A stretch of 64,000 nt of DNA, taken from contig NC_079205.1 of the NCBI RefSeq assembly GCF_026745355.1, forward strand, positions 1,371,283 through 1,435,282, given 5' to 3'. Under the pieces are notes generated by a model. It had not been told where the DNA came from and ran no database searches. It saw only the letters and a list, made by a program, of their open reading frames with translations. Below are positions 24,007 to 36,600 of the stretch, piece after piece (position 1 is the stretch's first letter; every line of letters begins with the position of its first letter). Source of the stretch: Beta vulgaris subsp. vulgaris. Taxonomy: Eukaryota; Streptophyta; Magnoliopsida; Caryophyllales; Amaranthaceae. The position numbers were made by a program, and so were the translations under genes.

Positions 24007-24956
24007 CTGGAAAAGCATAGGAATTATGAAGCAAGTTTAGCAACGCTAAAATAAGAGCAATCTACAATTACAGAAAGTCATTCATAATGAAATATAACAA
24101 GTCCAACAAAAATCAACATTCACATTACAGCAAAATTAACAACTAAAAGAACTCTGGCTACGGAAAAGTTTTCTACACATCGCTCCTCGATAAACAATTC
24201 TAACCTATTACTATGATGAAACTTTTTCACATTACCAAGATTCCAAGATAGTATATCCCAGAGCAAAGAAGCCTAATCAATACGATTATACAAGTATCAG
24301 CTACACAGATTTCTTTCCACTAAATAGTAAAGGAGATCCATGCTAGCAGAAAGTTCAAGTACAAACTTAATATATCCAAAGCTAACATAGTAAGACCAAA
24401 ACAAAAACGAAACACGATAGTGCGAGCCTGAAATCTTCTAAGTCCCAAGATCCACATACTGAATTGGATAAATTCCAACTATTGACAGCATTCACAAGCA
24501 ACATTCCAGTGATCTTAAAGCATATATATGCATTTGAACAAATATCAAAATATCAAAAAAGGATCACATAGTAATTATCTGAGTTGCACTTGTACACATG
24601 CTCACCAAACCCAGAATCCATAAACTCAATTATTGTCATAAACTCATCATACCATCATATCATATCCAAGTACAGAATCTCTCACTTAATTCTTCAAATT
24701 TAGCAAAAATTCATGTGCCAAAACCTAAGATTAGCTCATTTAAGCTACTATTACAACAACAATGAAAAAGAAATCCAAATTTAACAGAAACCCAATTAAA
24801 CCCTCATTTAGCTACACTAAACCCAATACAAAAATTCCATCAAAGAACCCTAAATTCACAAACAAAAAATTATCAAAATTATTCATTTTCACTAAATCTA
24901 CTTCATTCATACTAAGATAAATATAAACCCAAAACCCTTAACAGAAATATAAACAT
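24007..24956 (-). other. Probable 5'UTR intron of the C2 gene
   Basis: On the minus strand, GGAG|GTATGTTT at about 24956 and CTTTTCCAG|GTTTATAA at about 24007 frame a T-rich interval with no ORF. The 5' leader then continues to perhaps 25400. Confidence 0.55.
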
Positions 24957-26300
24957 ACCTCCAATAAGTTAAGCTCCAAATTACACCAGCTAAAAGAAAG
25001 TGAAACCCCAAAAAAGCTTTAAAAGGAGCAAGATTAAAACTATTCAATCAGGAAAAAAAAACCCACAATTTAACAGATACCAATAAAGCAAAACAAACCC
25101 CACTTAATCAGAAGCACTAGCACAACAATCAAAGTAAAATTGAAACAGTCACACACAAAAGATATTAGGAGAGAGAAATAAGCAAACAAAAAAAAGAAAA
25201 CCCAGATCACATATCAGATTTCAGAAACTGAAACCCCAAATTTCAGCTTCAATTATTCAATAGAAAGCAATAAATGCAAAGTAGTAGAATTCAAAACCCA
25301 GAAAAAGACATCAACTTTATTTCTTATTTTTCATCTTTATGCCAAGAAAAATGAGAAATAGTGTGAAATTTCTTGCCTTTCAAGTTCAAAAGTCAAAGCT
25401 AAATTTGCTGTTGAAAAAAGATGGAAGCTTTAATAGCAAGCACAGAGCTCAAGAACGTTAAATTTCAAAGATTTGTGGACTACCCAATATCTATAATCGA
25501 GGAAAAATTAGCAAAAAAAATGAGTAAGAAACTAAAAATTGAAGCTTGAAATTTGTGCACAAAAGAAGAAAAAAGAAAGAAGGGTGAAGAAAAAGTTGAA
25601 GAATGAAATCTCTGCACACAAGAAAAAGGTAGTGAGTGGATTTCTGCTTGAGTTTGGGTAATTTTTGGATGTTTGTTTGAGATGTGTGTGTATTTGTACA
25701 GAGTAATGGATTAACAATTCAACATTTTTATCCTTTATATTCATTTGTCAAAAAGGTGCAACCTTACTTTCTAAAGTTGTGAATAAAAATCAATTGAAAA
25801 AATCTAGCATTATGCTTCTTGGGTTTGGCCAATCTTGGAACTTTAATTGACAATAATACACTTGATTACTTAATTTTTGTTCTTTTGGGTCCTACTAAAT
25901 CAACTTATCTTGGGAGTATTAATCCAAATCTTGTAAGTTACACTAATAATTTGAAGGATCATTTTCTTTGATAGGAAAGGATTTACATCTTGGTTAAGTT
26001 TAAAGAGGTGAAACCGTGAAAGATTATGATTGTTTGTGGATTGGGTTGGTGTGATTTGAGATGTAATCACCAAACCGTAAAATATACATTTTGAAATTTT
26101 CCAACCTCAGTCACAAATATATCGTCTGACATATTTTCAATCCAAATAACATCGTACTTTTGCCCAAACAACCCAAATTATACCACATAAAACGGTTTGG
26201 TGCATTGCGGTTTCTAGTGTAACCATATTTTCCTCCGCGATATGAGTTTTGTAAACTAATATTTTAAACTGTTACAAAGTTGTTGAAAAACCAAATACAT
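24957..26300. other. C2 gene leader and promoter, then spacer
   Basis: The interval to about 25700 is purine-rich on the plus strand (CT-rich on the coding strand) and likely holds the leader and promoter of the C2 gene. The ACCAAACCG and CCAAACAACCC phrases at 26060-26225 may belong to a small hAT-like element. No gene is seen. Confidence 0.4.
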
Positions 26301-27953
26301 AATTCTCTAAAACTTGATAATAAATACAAAGAGTCTAAATAAAATTAAAAAATACTTCACAATTCACAAGCTCCCACTGGCAGACGAACTTAGAAGACAA
26401 CTAACAATAAACGAAGGAGAGCGAAAAAATAAGAGAATAGCAGATAAGTGAGGGAGACAGGGGGTTGCAAAGAGGAGCAGATGAGTGACGAGTGCAAAGA
26501 CTTGACGTCCTAACCTAATGCTCGTATGGTCATATCAACTTGTAGTATTGTATATTGTATTATCTCGTGTACCCACATGCTTGTGAGTTTCCCAAGTGTA
26601 TTTTTTAAAAAATAAATAGATAAACTTTATTTTCTTTAAAAAGAAACATATAAGTCTATGGTTTACTGTGCGGTTTCGGTTTAAAGATATTCAAACCTAA
26701 CAAAAATCGTAAAAATGCAGTTTGTTCGAAATCACAAATCAAACCACAATTTTGAAACCGCAAAACCAACTCAGAGTACCGAGAAAAAACGTTTTGGGTT
26801 GCGGTTTGGTGCGGTCTAGACCGCATTCTGAAGATCCTTATGAAAGATAGTATCATACTTGATTTAAGCATTTCATTCATTAGTGTTAGCTTTATTTTAG
26901 GATGATATATATAACAAGATTGGCTTGCGATTTTAAGTCTTTTAGTTATTGTCATGTTAAGGCCCTGTTCTTTTGGGAACTATTTCAATTCAGTTTAATT
27001 TAGTTCAATTTTGCTCGCTTCAGTTCAGTTCATCGCAAAAGAGCATGACTTATGAGGGCAACTCAGTAACTACTAGATATATAACTAGTGATGAGAGGTA
27101 AATGAATTGTAATAATTCTCTAAAACTTGATAATAAATACAAAGAGTCTAAATAAAATTAAAAAATACTTCACAATTCACAAGCTCCCATCGGCAGACGA
27201 ACTTAGAAGACAACTAACAAACAATAAACAAAGGAGAGCAAAAAAATAACAGAATATAGCAGATAAGTGAGGGAGACAGGGGGTTGCAAAGAGGAGCAGA
27301 TGAGTGATGAGTGCAAAGACTTAACGTCTTAACCTAATGCTCGTATGGTCATATCAACTTGTAGTATTGTATATTGTATTATCTCGTGTACTCATATGCT
27401 TGTGAGTTTCCCAAGTGTATTTTTTAATAAATAAATAGATAAACTTTATTTTTTAAAAAAGAAGCATATAAGTTTATGGTTTACTGTGTGGTTTCGGTTT
27501 AAAAATATTCAAACCTAACAAAAATCGTAAAAATGCAGTTTGTTCGAAATCACAAATCAAACCACAATTTTGAAACCGCAAAACCAACTCAGAGTACCGC
27601 AAAAAAACATTTTGGGTTGTGGTTTGGTGCGGTCTAGACCGCATTCTGAACATCCTTATGAAAGATAGTATCATACTTGATTTAAGCATTTCATTCATTA
27701 GTGCAATCAATAAGTATTTTCTCGTTAGTTTTATTTTAGGATGATATATATAACAAGATTGGCTTGCGATTTTAAGTCTTTTAGTTATTGTCATGTTAAG
27801 GCCCTGTTCTTTTGGGAATTATTTCAATTCAGTTTAATTTAGTTCAATTCTGCTCGCTTCAGTTCAGTTCATCGCAAAAGAACATGACTTATGAGGGCAA
27901 CTCAGTAACTATTAGTATTATAACTAGTTATTGTTAGAGGTAAATGAATTGTA
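26301..27953. repeat. Tandem duplication, two units of about 0.82 kb
   Basis: AATTCTCTAAAACTTGATAA starts units at 26301 and 27114 (offset 813). The units match over their full length with few changes. Unit 2 has about 25 extra bases at 27702-27727. Each unit carries GCGGTTT phrases and a 90-bp mini-MITE (26960-27049 and 27799-27888, GGCCCTGTTCTTTT ends). The 99- and 106-aa minus-strand ORFs are the two copies of one non-coding frame. Confidence 0.9.
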
Positions 27954-28411
27954 GAAGATCTTATTTCAAAGCTAAAATTGTAACTTTTGACTCTTAAAGA
28001 TAGTATTGTTAGCTTTTGTAAGCATTATGGGAATGTTCTATAACTATCTATTGATTGGTTTTTCTATTGGCTTTTGGCTATTTCATGTGGTCAAACAATT
28101 AAAAAAAGTGTTTGGTACATGACTTTTTCATTGACTGAAAAGTCAACTTTTCAGCCAAAAGTTGGTGTTAATGACTTTTTATATTGAATTTTGGCTTATA
28201 CATCCGTTTTGCATTAAATAAGTAATATTAGTGGTTAATTTTACCAAAAACTTTTACAAATATTCAATAGTCAAACGACCAACATAGAAAGCAAGTAACA
28301 ACAACAATTTCAATTATTGTAGTGTTCCTCATTTTTGGGTAACTAATGGTTCCCTAGTTAGCCACACTTAAAGGAAAATATTATCAACTAGGCAACTACA
28401 AGTCACTAATT

Positions 28412-28541
28412 ACCAAGAATGTCTTGGCCTAATCGTTAAGATTGAGGTGTTATGAATGATAGGTCACACGTTCGAATCCCCCTTCCCCTTCCTTATACTT
28501 TGTACTGTATTTGTGTCTCATATCATCATATGGATAAAAAA
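28412..28541 (+). mobile_element. tRNA-derived SINE with a 14-bp target duplication
   Basis: ACAAGTCACTAATT is duplicated at 28398-28411 and 28542-28555. A box-A-like TGGCCTAATCGTTAAG and a box B CGTTCGAATCCCC are present, and it ends in an A-rich tail. Same length (130 bp) as the SINE at 11679. Confidence 0.88.
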
Positions 28542-28555
28542 ACAAGTCACTAATT

Positions 28556-29445
28556 TCTAACCTACCCATATACATAATGCACTGAGAATAAAACAGGATT
28601 ACAAAGTACAAACCTTTTAACCAATAAATGACTACTAATGTTAGGATAATCTTTTTAATATATAAAATGTGGACTATAATTTTTGATTCACAGTGCAACA
28701 TTATCGTTGTGGAAGAAAACAGTAACAATAATGTAAGTTAAAAAGGCCCAATTTTATATTGTTGAATGTTTGGGGATGAAGTAGTAAAACAATAAAATAT
28801 GGAGTACGGTTAGAAAGGAGGGTCCAAATTTTGGACTTAATTGGGACGACAATGGTGAGCCGACCCACGAGGTGGGCATAGATTCATTTGCAGTCCAATG
28901 AGTTTCTTGTTTAGTGCTTTTTATAGTTGTAGGCCATATTTATTTGGGACCCACACAAGGAAATTCTAAGTATATCTTTAAACTTTGTAATTACCCAAAA
29001 TTTTGGAGTTCTTGGTATATGGTTTAATCTTGTTTTTCTAAAAAAAATCATTAATTGATAAGCTAAACGATATTCACAATAGGTATTAGAAGGAAAAAAA
29101 GATACAATTAAATAAGATTAAATCAAATTTGTCTTCAGAAAAATCTATACCGAACCAAATCGAGCAATGCAGCGGAACCTTTTGTATTTGCTGAATCAAG
29201 CAATTATTGATGGTGTGAGTATCATACACACTCTACTCACAACTGAAATGTCAAATTGGTAAAGAAAAGAGGTAATTTTGAAAAATCGGTATCGAATTGC
29301 CGATTGTTAATGTAGAAAATTACCGGATTATGGCTAATATTATACTAGCAATCTAGCACATAAAGGGGAAGCACGCAAAACATAAAGAAAAAATATACGT
29401 AATAAAATAAATAAAATACTTAATAGAAATTTTTTGTGGAAAGAC
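28556..29445. other. Intergenic, no gene seen
   Basis: AT-rich, without sustained ORFs or bounded elements that I can recognise. Confidence 0.45.
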
Positions 29446-29833
29446 TAAGGGTAGTGTTACTGAGCCTAACTGGCTCACGAACAGCTCGAGTTCGCCTTGA
29501 GATTTCTATGAGCGGAGCATATATACCACTCGAGAAGCTCCTGAACAGGCTTGAAATGTTTTTTTAGCTATTTTATTTTACATATTATGTAATTCAATTG
29601 TAAATGACATAAATGTTCATAATATTGATTAGAAGGTCAAAGAAGTAGCAAAAATCTAATTATGAAATTATTTTAACATAATTTTCAAACGCAAATTGAA
29701 TTTGATATAAGTTGAACTTGAAAAAAATTAAAGCTTAAAAAAGCTTAAGACTCAACTTGAGTTCGTGTGCAAGTGTTACGAGTCGAGCCAAACAACTCTA
29801 AACTCAAGCTCGATTCAACTTGTTAACGTACTA
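29446..29833. mobile_element. Non-coding hAT element with CTCGAG phrases
   Basis: A 388-bp block begins TAAGGGTAGTGTTACTGAGC and ends TTGTTAACGTACTA. It is flanked by GGAAAGAC (29438-29445) and GGAAAGGC (29834-29841), a 7/8 match. Subterminal AGCTCGAGTTCG and CTCAAGCTCG phrases are typical of plant hAT MITEs. Confidence 0.7.
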
Positions 29834-30997
29834 GGAAAGGCCCCTTCTCATTTTGAGTACAATAATTACAAGTATCTCACCATCAATTATGTAGAGACTA
29901 GAGACTTGTACCAAACTACCAATATACAAAAGGTCAACAATGACAAACTCAATCTCTTTTATTTAATGTAGACAAACTCCAACAACTCATCTTCAGCTAA
30001 TACGTAAATGATACTAGTACTTGGCACAAAAGAGATGTTTGTTGTTGCAAATCAAATTATAAATGACTTTTTAGAAAGATTAATTGACACATATCTTTAA
30101 AGTTTAAATAAAACCACTTATTGTAAAAATAGAAGAAAATGACAAGAAAAGGAGGTGAAAATACAAAAATAGTAACATATTAGTTTGTTTGTTGTTAGTA
30201 AGGGCTGTTTTCAACAATAAAAATAATGTAAAAAGCTTGTATAGACCTGGTTCACATTAATTTGTGTGGACCTAATGCTAATTTATGTGATTTATGAAAA
30301 AAAAAAGATTACTATATAAAAAAATAGATATAAAAGATGAGTAAATATAGATTGTAAAGTTTTACTATGTGAAAAAAAAAAAGTTTACTATGTTATAAAG
30401 TGAATTTTATTATGACAAACTAATGTAAGAAAGAGTTGACTATATAAAAAAACGGTTACTATGGTAGTTAGTAACTGTGTAGTGTAATTTAAGATTTTAA
30501 AAGGTTACTATATGGAAAAAAAAGTATTACTATGTTAAATAAGTGGCTTTGGTTTACAATATTGTAGATCAGGGTCCAAGCAAGACTAACTCAAAAATAA
30601 TAGCCTTAAGGGTACGAGAAGATCTAATTTCAAAGAATATAGGAATATGTTGATTTTTTTTACTAAATCTCAAAAATAGATTAAAGAAATTGTTAATAAG
30701 GAAAAGACAAAAACCACCCTAGCCATTTTGTCAAAGAAGTAACTTAGGGTTATAGTCATACAAATCACTATTACAGTCATACAAATCACTATTACAGTCA
30801 TACAAAGTGGTAATATAGATTAAAGAACAAATGCAACTTGTATAGTTATTTTTTAAGGAGTGTTTTCCGTTGGTTTTTATTAATTTACCCACGTTCTTTT
30901 TATGTCACTTATTAATTTATCTAATTCTTTTTTTTTTTCTGTCTTATTAGAATGGTTCACCATCCACCAATTATTTATCATTATCTTTATCATCTTA
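29834..30997. other. Intergenic, no gene seen
   Basis: AT-rich. A 21-bp unit (ATACAAATCACTATTACAGTC) is repeated about 2.4 times at 30757-30810. No gene is seen. Confidence 0.5.
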
Positions 30998-31295
30998 GGG
31001 CCTGTTCTCCCTAGCTTATTTTCAGTTCAGTTCAGTTCAGTTCAGTTCAGTTCAATTCAGTCCAGTTCAGTTCAATTCAGTTCAGTTCAGTTCAGACCAG
31101 AAAGTTCAGTTCAGTTCAGTTCAGCTCTTGACAATACTTTTACTCTCACATATCACTATTCATTTCAGTTCAGTTCAGTTCAGTTCAGTTCAGTTCAGAT
31201 CAGTTCAGTTCAGTTCAATTCAGTTCAGTTCAATTCAGTTGAGTTCAGTTCAGTTCAGTTCAGTTCAGCTGTTTTATGCAGAAGAGAACAGGCCC
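30998..31295 (+). mobile_element. TTCAG-array MITE, copy 2
   Basis: A 298-bp element flanked by TTA (30995-30997 and 31296-31298). The ends GGGCCTGTTCTCC and GAGAACAGGCCC are inverted. The two TTCAG arrays are longer than in copy 1 and flank the same core (CTCTTGACAATACTTTTAC). Confidence 0.9.
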
Positions 31296-31731
31296 TTACT
31301 TGATCTACTTTTCTTCGTTTACAACATTAACTTCGATACAATATGTCAATAAATAAATATATGTTCTTTTTCTGTCTATGAAACTATGACCCACCTACAT
31401 ATTTCTCCTACAACTCTGTGTTTAAAAAAGAAGGCAAACTAATAAAAATCGATAGGAGTAATTATATATGGAAGCTTAGACACATAAAAGGTCCAAGATC
31501 ATCTAGAAAACTTGTAGTAATGAGTGTTACTCTTATTATAATAGCATAACTAGTTTTTAAGCTCGGTATATATTATATTTTTCATTTATTAATATTTTAC
31601 TTTGAAATAATAACATCAATTATCACTTGGTTTAGTGGTTAAGAAATTAGTCGATTACATAACAACGAATGCGTCACGTGGCGTCATTCCTTGCTTAAGA
31701 ACACCTTTTAATATATTAGTATAGATATGTA

Positions 31732-31909
31732 GGGCATGTTCACTTCGGCATAAAATAGCTGAATTGAACTGAACTGAATTGAATTGAACTGCCCTGAATT
31801 GAACTGAAATGAATAGTGATATATAAGAGTAAAAATATTGTCCAGAGCTGAACTTAACTGAACTGAATTAAACTGAACTGAACTGAAATAAGTTGGAGAG
31901 ACTAGACCC
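31732..31909 (-). mobile_element. TTCAG-array MITE, copy 3, inverted
   Basis: A 178-bp element flanked by GTA (31729-31731 and 31910-31912). It starts GGGCATGTTCACTTCGGC and ends GAGACTAGACCC. The arrays read as CTGAA and are the shortest of the three. The core is present in inverse form. Confidence 0.82.
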
Positions 31910-32995
31910 GTAGTTAAAAAAAATCCTGGTATCATACTATTCCGTTTTAATTTAAGTGAATGTCTGGCAGAAAGTCACTTGCTTGGCTATGTGCTCACGT
32001 AAGTGTAGAAGTTTCCTTCATTGCTACCGGTGGAAGGGCACACAATAATCTTCCCATGTTATGATTACTCATTACTCATTACCCAAATGTTAATTTTTTT
32101 GAATTTACAAATTATTGATACTGAGAAAAAGTAGTGATGATTATTTCTACTCGTATAAGATCCACTTCGGGCATTAGAAGATGGGCAGCAATAAAATAAA
32201 GAATTTGGATCAGTCGATAAGATTTGTTCCAACTTATTTATAGATCTCGAGTTAGAGTCAAGAGAATCAATATCACTTATCGAGAGGTTATTGCCTCTAT
32301 TAGGAATCGACCATTAAGGCTTAATTACCTAATAAAAATCCCGTAGAAAAAAAAATTGAAATAAAAAATAGATAAAATTATCCTATGTGGTATTCCATGT
32401 GATTAATTTGATCCCTACACCAAAGGCATGGTCTCAAAACGGTTTGAACACAAATAAATACGATAAAAGACTTATTATCTTCTACATTAATATCTTGAAG
32501 AGTTTAAGGGTCCAATAAACTAAAATATAGTAGGTTTTATTCTTCAATGCGATTTTCAGTCACCAAAAGGGGATGTCCATGACCTGCAAAACGTCAATTC
32601 CAATGCTTTTCAATCGGCAAAACGCCTTTCGGACTTACAATAAGAAAATATAAATTTTTATACAGCTTAACGAATAAACTAAAGTTAATTAGTGAGAGTT
32701 AAGGAAGAAAAACATACAGTTAAACAAACTATTTGAGAGTTAGATACAATTTGAGCGTTTGAAAAGATCTTGAGTGTTTAAATAAACAGATGCAGTAAGA
32801 TTTTTTATTGAGATTTAGTGGGTTGAGAACTAAATTGGAGCCATAGTACTTAATAGGTTTACACAATTAACTAAATAGATTATCCTAAGTAAGTTTTCAC
32901 CAATTTAGCTATTGTGTGTTAAAAATGAACATACTCTCAAGTTTAGATACATAAAAGGCTACACTTTAAATATACTTTAGAACACCAAATTGGGT

Positions 32996-33180
32996 TAACG
33001 TGAGTGGTTAAGGGCCTCTCGCTCTTTAATCAAGATCTCGGGTTCGAGCCTTGGGTATGGAGAAAATCTCAAATGGGAGAGATGCTGCCCTTTGAGATAC
33101 CCATGCAAACTCCCACAGGAGATCAATCCACTCGTCAAAAACGATGGAAAATTCCTCGTAGTAAAACCAAAAAAAATACA
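32996..33180 (+). mobile_element. SINE-like element
   Basis: A box-A-like GTGAGTGGTTAAGG and a box B CTCGGGTTCGAGCCTTGGG, followed by a body ending near an A-rich stretch. I found no clean target duplication. Confidence 0.6.
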
Positions 33181-33464
33181 CATAAATAGTTAATAATTAC
33201 ATTCATGAATAAGTCCAAAAGTATGTTTCAACCCTAATGTGCCTGATTGGATTAAGGCTTAAGATGCTAGCCTAATCTAGAGGCTAATCTTACTCCCCCC
33301 AAAGAAAAGAAAGAAGACAAACAACCCCTCAAAAAAAAAAAAAAAGACAAACAATGAGTGAAGGGCATTTTAGTCTATTCCTTCCAAAATTCAAATGTTT
33401 AAACCCTAATTTGCTAACGGATCTTAAACTCCAAAACAACAGAAAAAATTCAAAAAAATCATTT

Positions 33465-33475
33465 CTCAACGGTCA
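33465..33475 (+). promoter_or_regulatory. MSA-like G2/M element
   Basis: CTCAACGGTCA lies 158 bp before the kinesin start codon and contains the AACGG core plus the YYA end of the mitosis-specific activator consensus bound by MYB3R factors. A second AACGG core is at 33416-33420. Fits a cytokinesis kinesin; inferred from sequence only. Confidence 0.5.
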
Positions 33476-33632
33476 TCTTTTCTTTTCTCCTCTCACAAAA
33501 CACCCTCCTTCCTCAAATTTTGAACTCAAAACTTCAAATCCACATCTTTCTCTCTCTATTCTTCATTTGTTCATACCATTTCTCTCTCTAACATACTAAG
33601 CTCTAACAATTTTTTTTAAAAAATCAGCAAAA

Positions 33633-36600
33633 ATGTCAATTTATTCAGTAAAAAAACTCCTAAACAAATCTCTCTCTTCATCTAAGCAACAATCAATCCT
33701 AAAACCATCAAAGATCACCTCAAAGTCTCAATCTTTCGGGGACGAAAACTCGCCTCCGATTGATCCCAATGTTCAAGTGATCAAACCCCAATTTCCCCAT
33801 CTTTCAAACCCAAAAAAATCACCATCAAAGCTCTCACTTTCAAACAACAATGTTCTTGATTTTTCCAAATCAGACCCAATTAATGAACATTCCTCTGCTC
33901 CTGATAATCCCTCTGTTAAGGTAATATAATGATATAATCCCAAGATTTGCTAATTAAATTGTTCTTCCAAAACATTCAAATTTATAATGTGGGTTTTTTT
34001 TTTTTATGTTTTTGAATTTTTGTAGGTGGTGGTGCGAATTAGACCCAAGACTGTTCATGAAAAGATGGGTGATCCCACCATTAGGAAGGCTTCTGAGGAT
34101 TCATTGACAGTCGGTGACCGACAATTTAGTTTTAATTCTGTTCTTGAATCTACTTCCAAGCAGGTTAGTTTAGTGGGTGTTTCTCTTTAATTAGAATTAT
34201 GTTTTCTGGGTTAATGTAGTGAAATTGGGGTTATTTTATTGCATTGTTTCAATTATTCATTTGTGAGAATTTGGTAGAAATAAGTAAACATTGTATTCCA
34301 TTTTTTGAAGTACTAAAATTGAAATTGTATTGATGAAACTATAGATTGAACTATAAACTTGCATTGAATTATTAAGTGATAACTGAATTTGGTTATTGTA
34401 GTGAAATTGGGGTCATTTTATTGCATTGTTTCAACTACTAACTCACTTGTGTGAATTTAGATGAACAAGTAACATTGTATACCATTTTTGAAGTAGCAAA
34501 ATTGAAATTGTATTGATAAAACTATAGATTGAACTATATATATAAGCTTGCATTGAATAAATAAGTGATAGTATTTGATGTTGCATCAATATTGTAGAAT
34601 GAGTAGTTTTTTAGAGAAGAATTGTGTAGAATGAGTTATATTTATATGGGTAAATGCAAAGTGTTGTAAAGTATAAACCTTGATTTTTATGTTTTGAAAT
34701 TTTGTTGTTTGTTTAATACAGGAAGATGTTTTCGAGTTAGTTGGTGTTCCTTTGGTCAATGATGCATTGGCAGGTTATAATGCTTCAATATTGTCTTATG
34801 GACAGGTATAATGATAGAAATTTGCTACCAAATTGTGTAAATTGGATCAATTTTTCATACATTTGAGTATATTTTTGGCAACAGTAGTTTTTGAATGTTG
34901 TAGCTCTAATTTGTTACAGACTGGAAGTGGCAAGACCTACACAATGTGGGGACCGCCGAGTGCCATGGTTGAGGGTCAGTCTCCTAGTACTCAGCAGGGA
35001 ATCGTCCCGCGTATCTTCAAGATGTTGTTCTCTGAGATAGAGAGAGTATGTTCATCTCTAAGTGATTTTGTTAAAACATTTCAAATATGTTTGTTACATA
35101 CAGTGGCGGATCCATGAATTTGCGAATGGTTGGTCACTACTTACATAATAAGTAAGAGAACTGAGTTTTTCTTGATGCTACTTTTTGCATAGGTAAAGGA
35201 GAAGTCAGATGATAAACAGATTAATTACCAATGTCGTTGTTCATTTCTTGAGGTACTTCCTATTGGCCTGGTATCATATCATATCATATCACTTTAATTG
35301 TTGCTTCGCCAAGCGAATGAAGGGTAATTGACATCATGAAATTGATTGTAACAGTTGTATAATGGACAAATTGGGGATTTACTTGATCCCACCCATCGAG
35401 ATTTAAAGGTGCTTGATTTCTTACCTTGTAATTGCTTTTCATGAACTTGTTTGTTTTTATTGCCTTATGTAAATGTAAAGCATTTTCATAACTATGCAGA
35501 TAAAGGATGATGCTAAAAGTGGGTTCTATATCGAAAATTTGACTGAGGAATATGTGACTAGCTACGACGATGTTACTCAAATTCTGATCAAGGTATGTGA
35601 TAGACATGTTTTGTTCTCTATAGTCTAACAGTCATAACATAAAAGTTAGGATGGAAGAATTCAGTAAATTTAAGCAAGAAGTAATCACATTTATGTTAAA
35701 TGTACTTGTTTTCTAATATTATGTTTTATGGTGCAGGGGCTTTCTAGTAGAAAAGTTGGTGCTACGAGCATCAATTCAAAGAGTTCTAGATCTCATGTTG
35801 TGTTTAACTGTGTAATTGAATCCTGGTGCAAGGTAAATTTCAATCAGAGTCTGATAAAGAATGGAATGGATATTTGCTGGTTCAATTTCACTTGTTTTTT
35901 CTGAAATAAGCTCCTGACTATCAGTTCTTGAAACAGGAATCACCATCAACTAACTTCAGCAGTTCAAAAACTAGCCGAATCAGCTTCATTGATCTTGCTG
36001 GACTAGAGAAAGAAAAGCAAGTTGATGCTGGACGAGAGTTTGAAAGGGAACGCAAAGAGTTGAAGAGTTCTTTATCACACCTTGGGTATGATGCCAAGAA
36101 ATTCTCAGTGTCATCTGACTTTATTTTGTGCTATTAGATTATAGATGTTGAGTAAAAGTGTGCTTTGACATCATATGACTATGAGCTATGTTACTTCTTG
36201 GTGTCGGACATGAGTATGCATTAAAGAGTCACACTCCTATTCAATGAAACTCATTCTACGTTTTTGGTCCAAAATGAAGTGACAAGTGGTCTATAACTAT
36301 GTTGGAGCGTTAAAGATCTGACACTGATATTTGAGGTGAAATGTAGAGTCCACTTATCATTGGTGCTTAATCTGCCTCATGCGTGCATCGATTAAGATAC
36401 TTTGATGAACAAATTAAAGACTTAGCTTTTCTAATCAATGACTGTTCTCTATGATAGCCTACAAAGGTCCCTTGTAATAGAAATGTTTTATACTTTTTGC
36501 AGGCACTTGGTAAATATCCTAGCAGCAGGAACTCAGCCTGATGACCTTATGTACAGAGATTCCTGTTTGACACATTTACTACAACAATCACTTGGTGGCA

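Larger units (their letters stand above)
31910..33632. other. Intergenic and promoter region of the kinesin gene
   Basis: Contains a SINE-like element at 32996-33180. The last 300 bases are the probable promoter and leader of the kinesin gene. An ATG at 33354 opens an 81-codon frame ending at 33599, just before the main start; if transcription begins upstream of it, it would act as a leader ORF. Confidence 0.45.

Noticed and set aside
26656..27794. Two similar minus-strand ORFs (99 and 106 aa) that could be a tandem gene pair
   Set aside because: They are the two copies of a duplicated non-coding segment, share no known motif and overlap MITE and repeat phrases.
30902..31352. ORFs rich in SVQFSS and similar repeats in the TTCAG arrays, also at 12309 and 31708
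   Set aside because: A pentamer lacking stops stays open in every frame; this is a MITE, not a protein.
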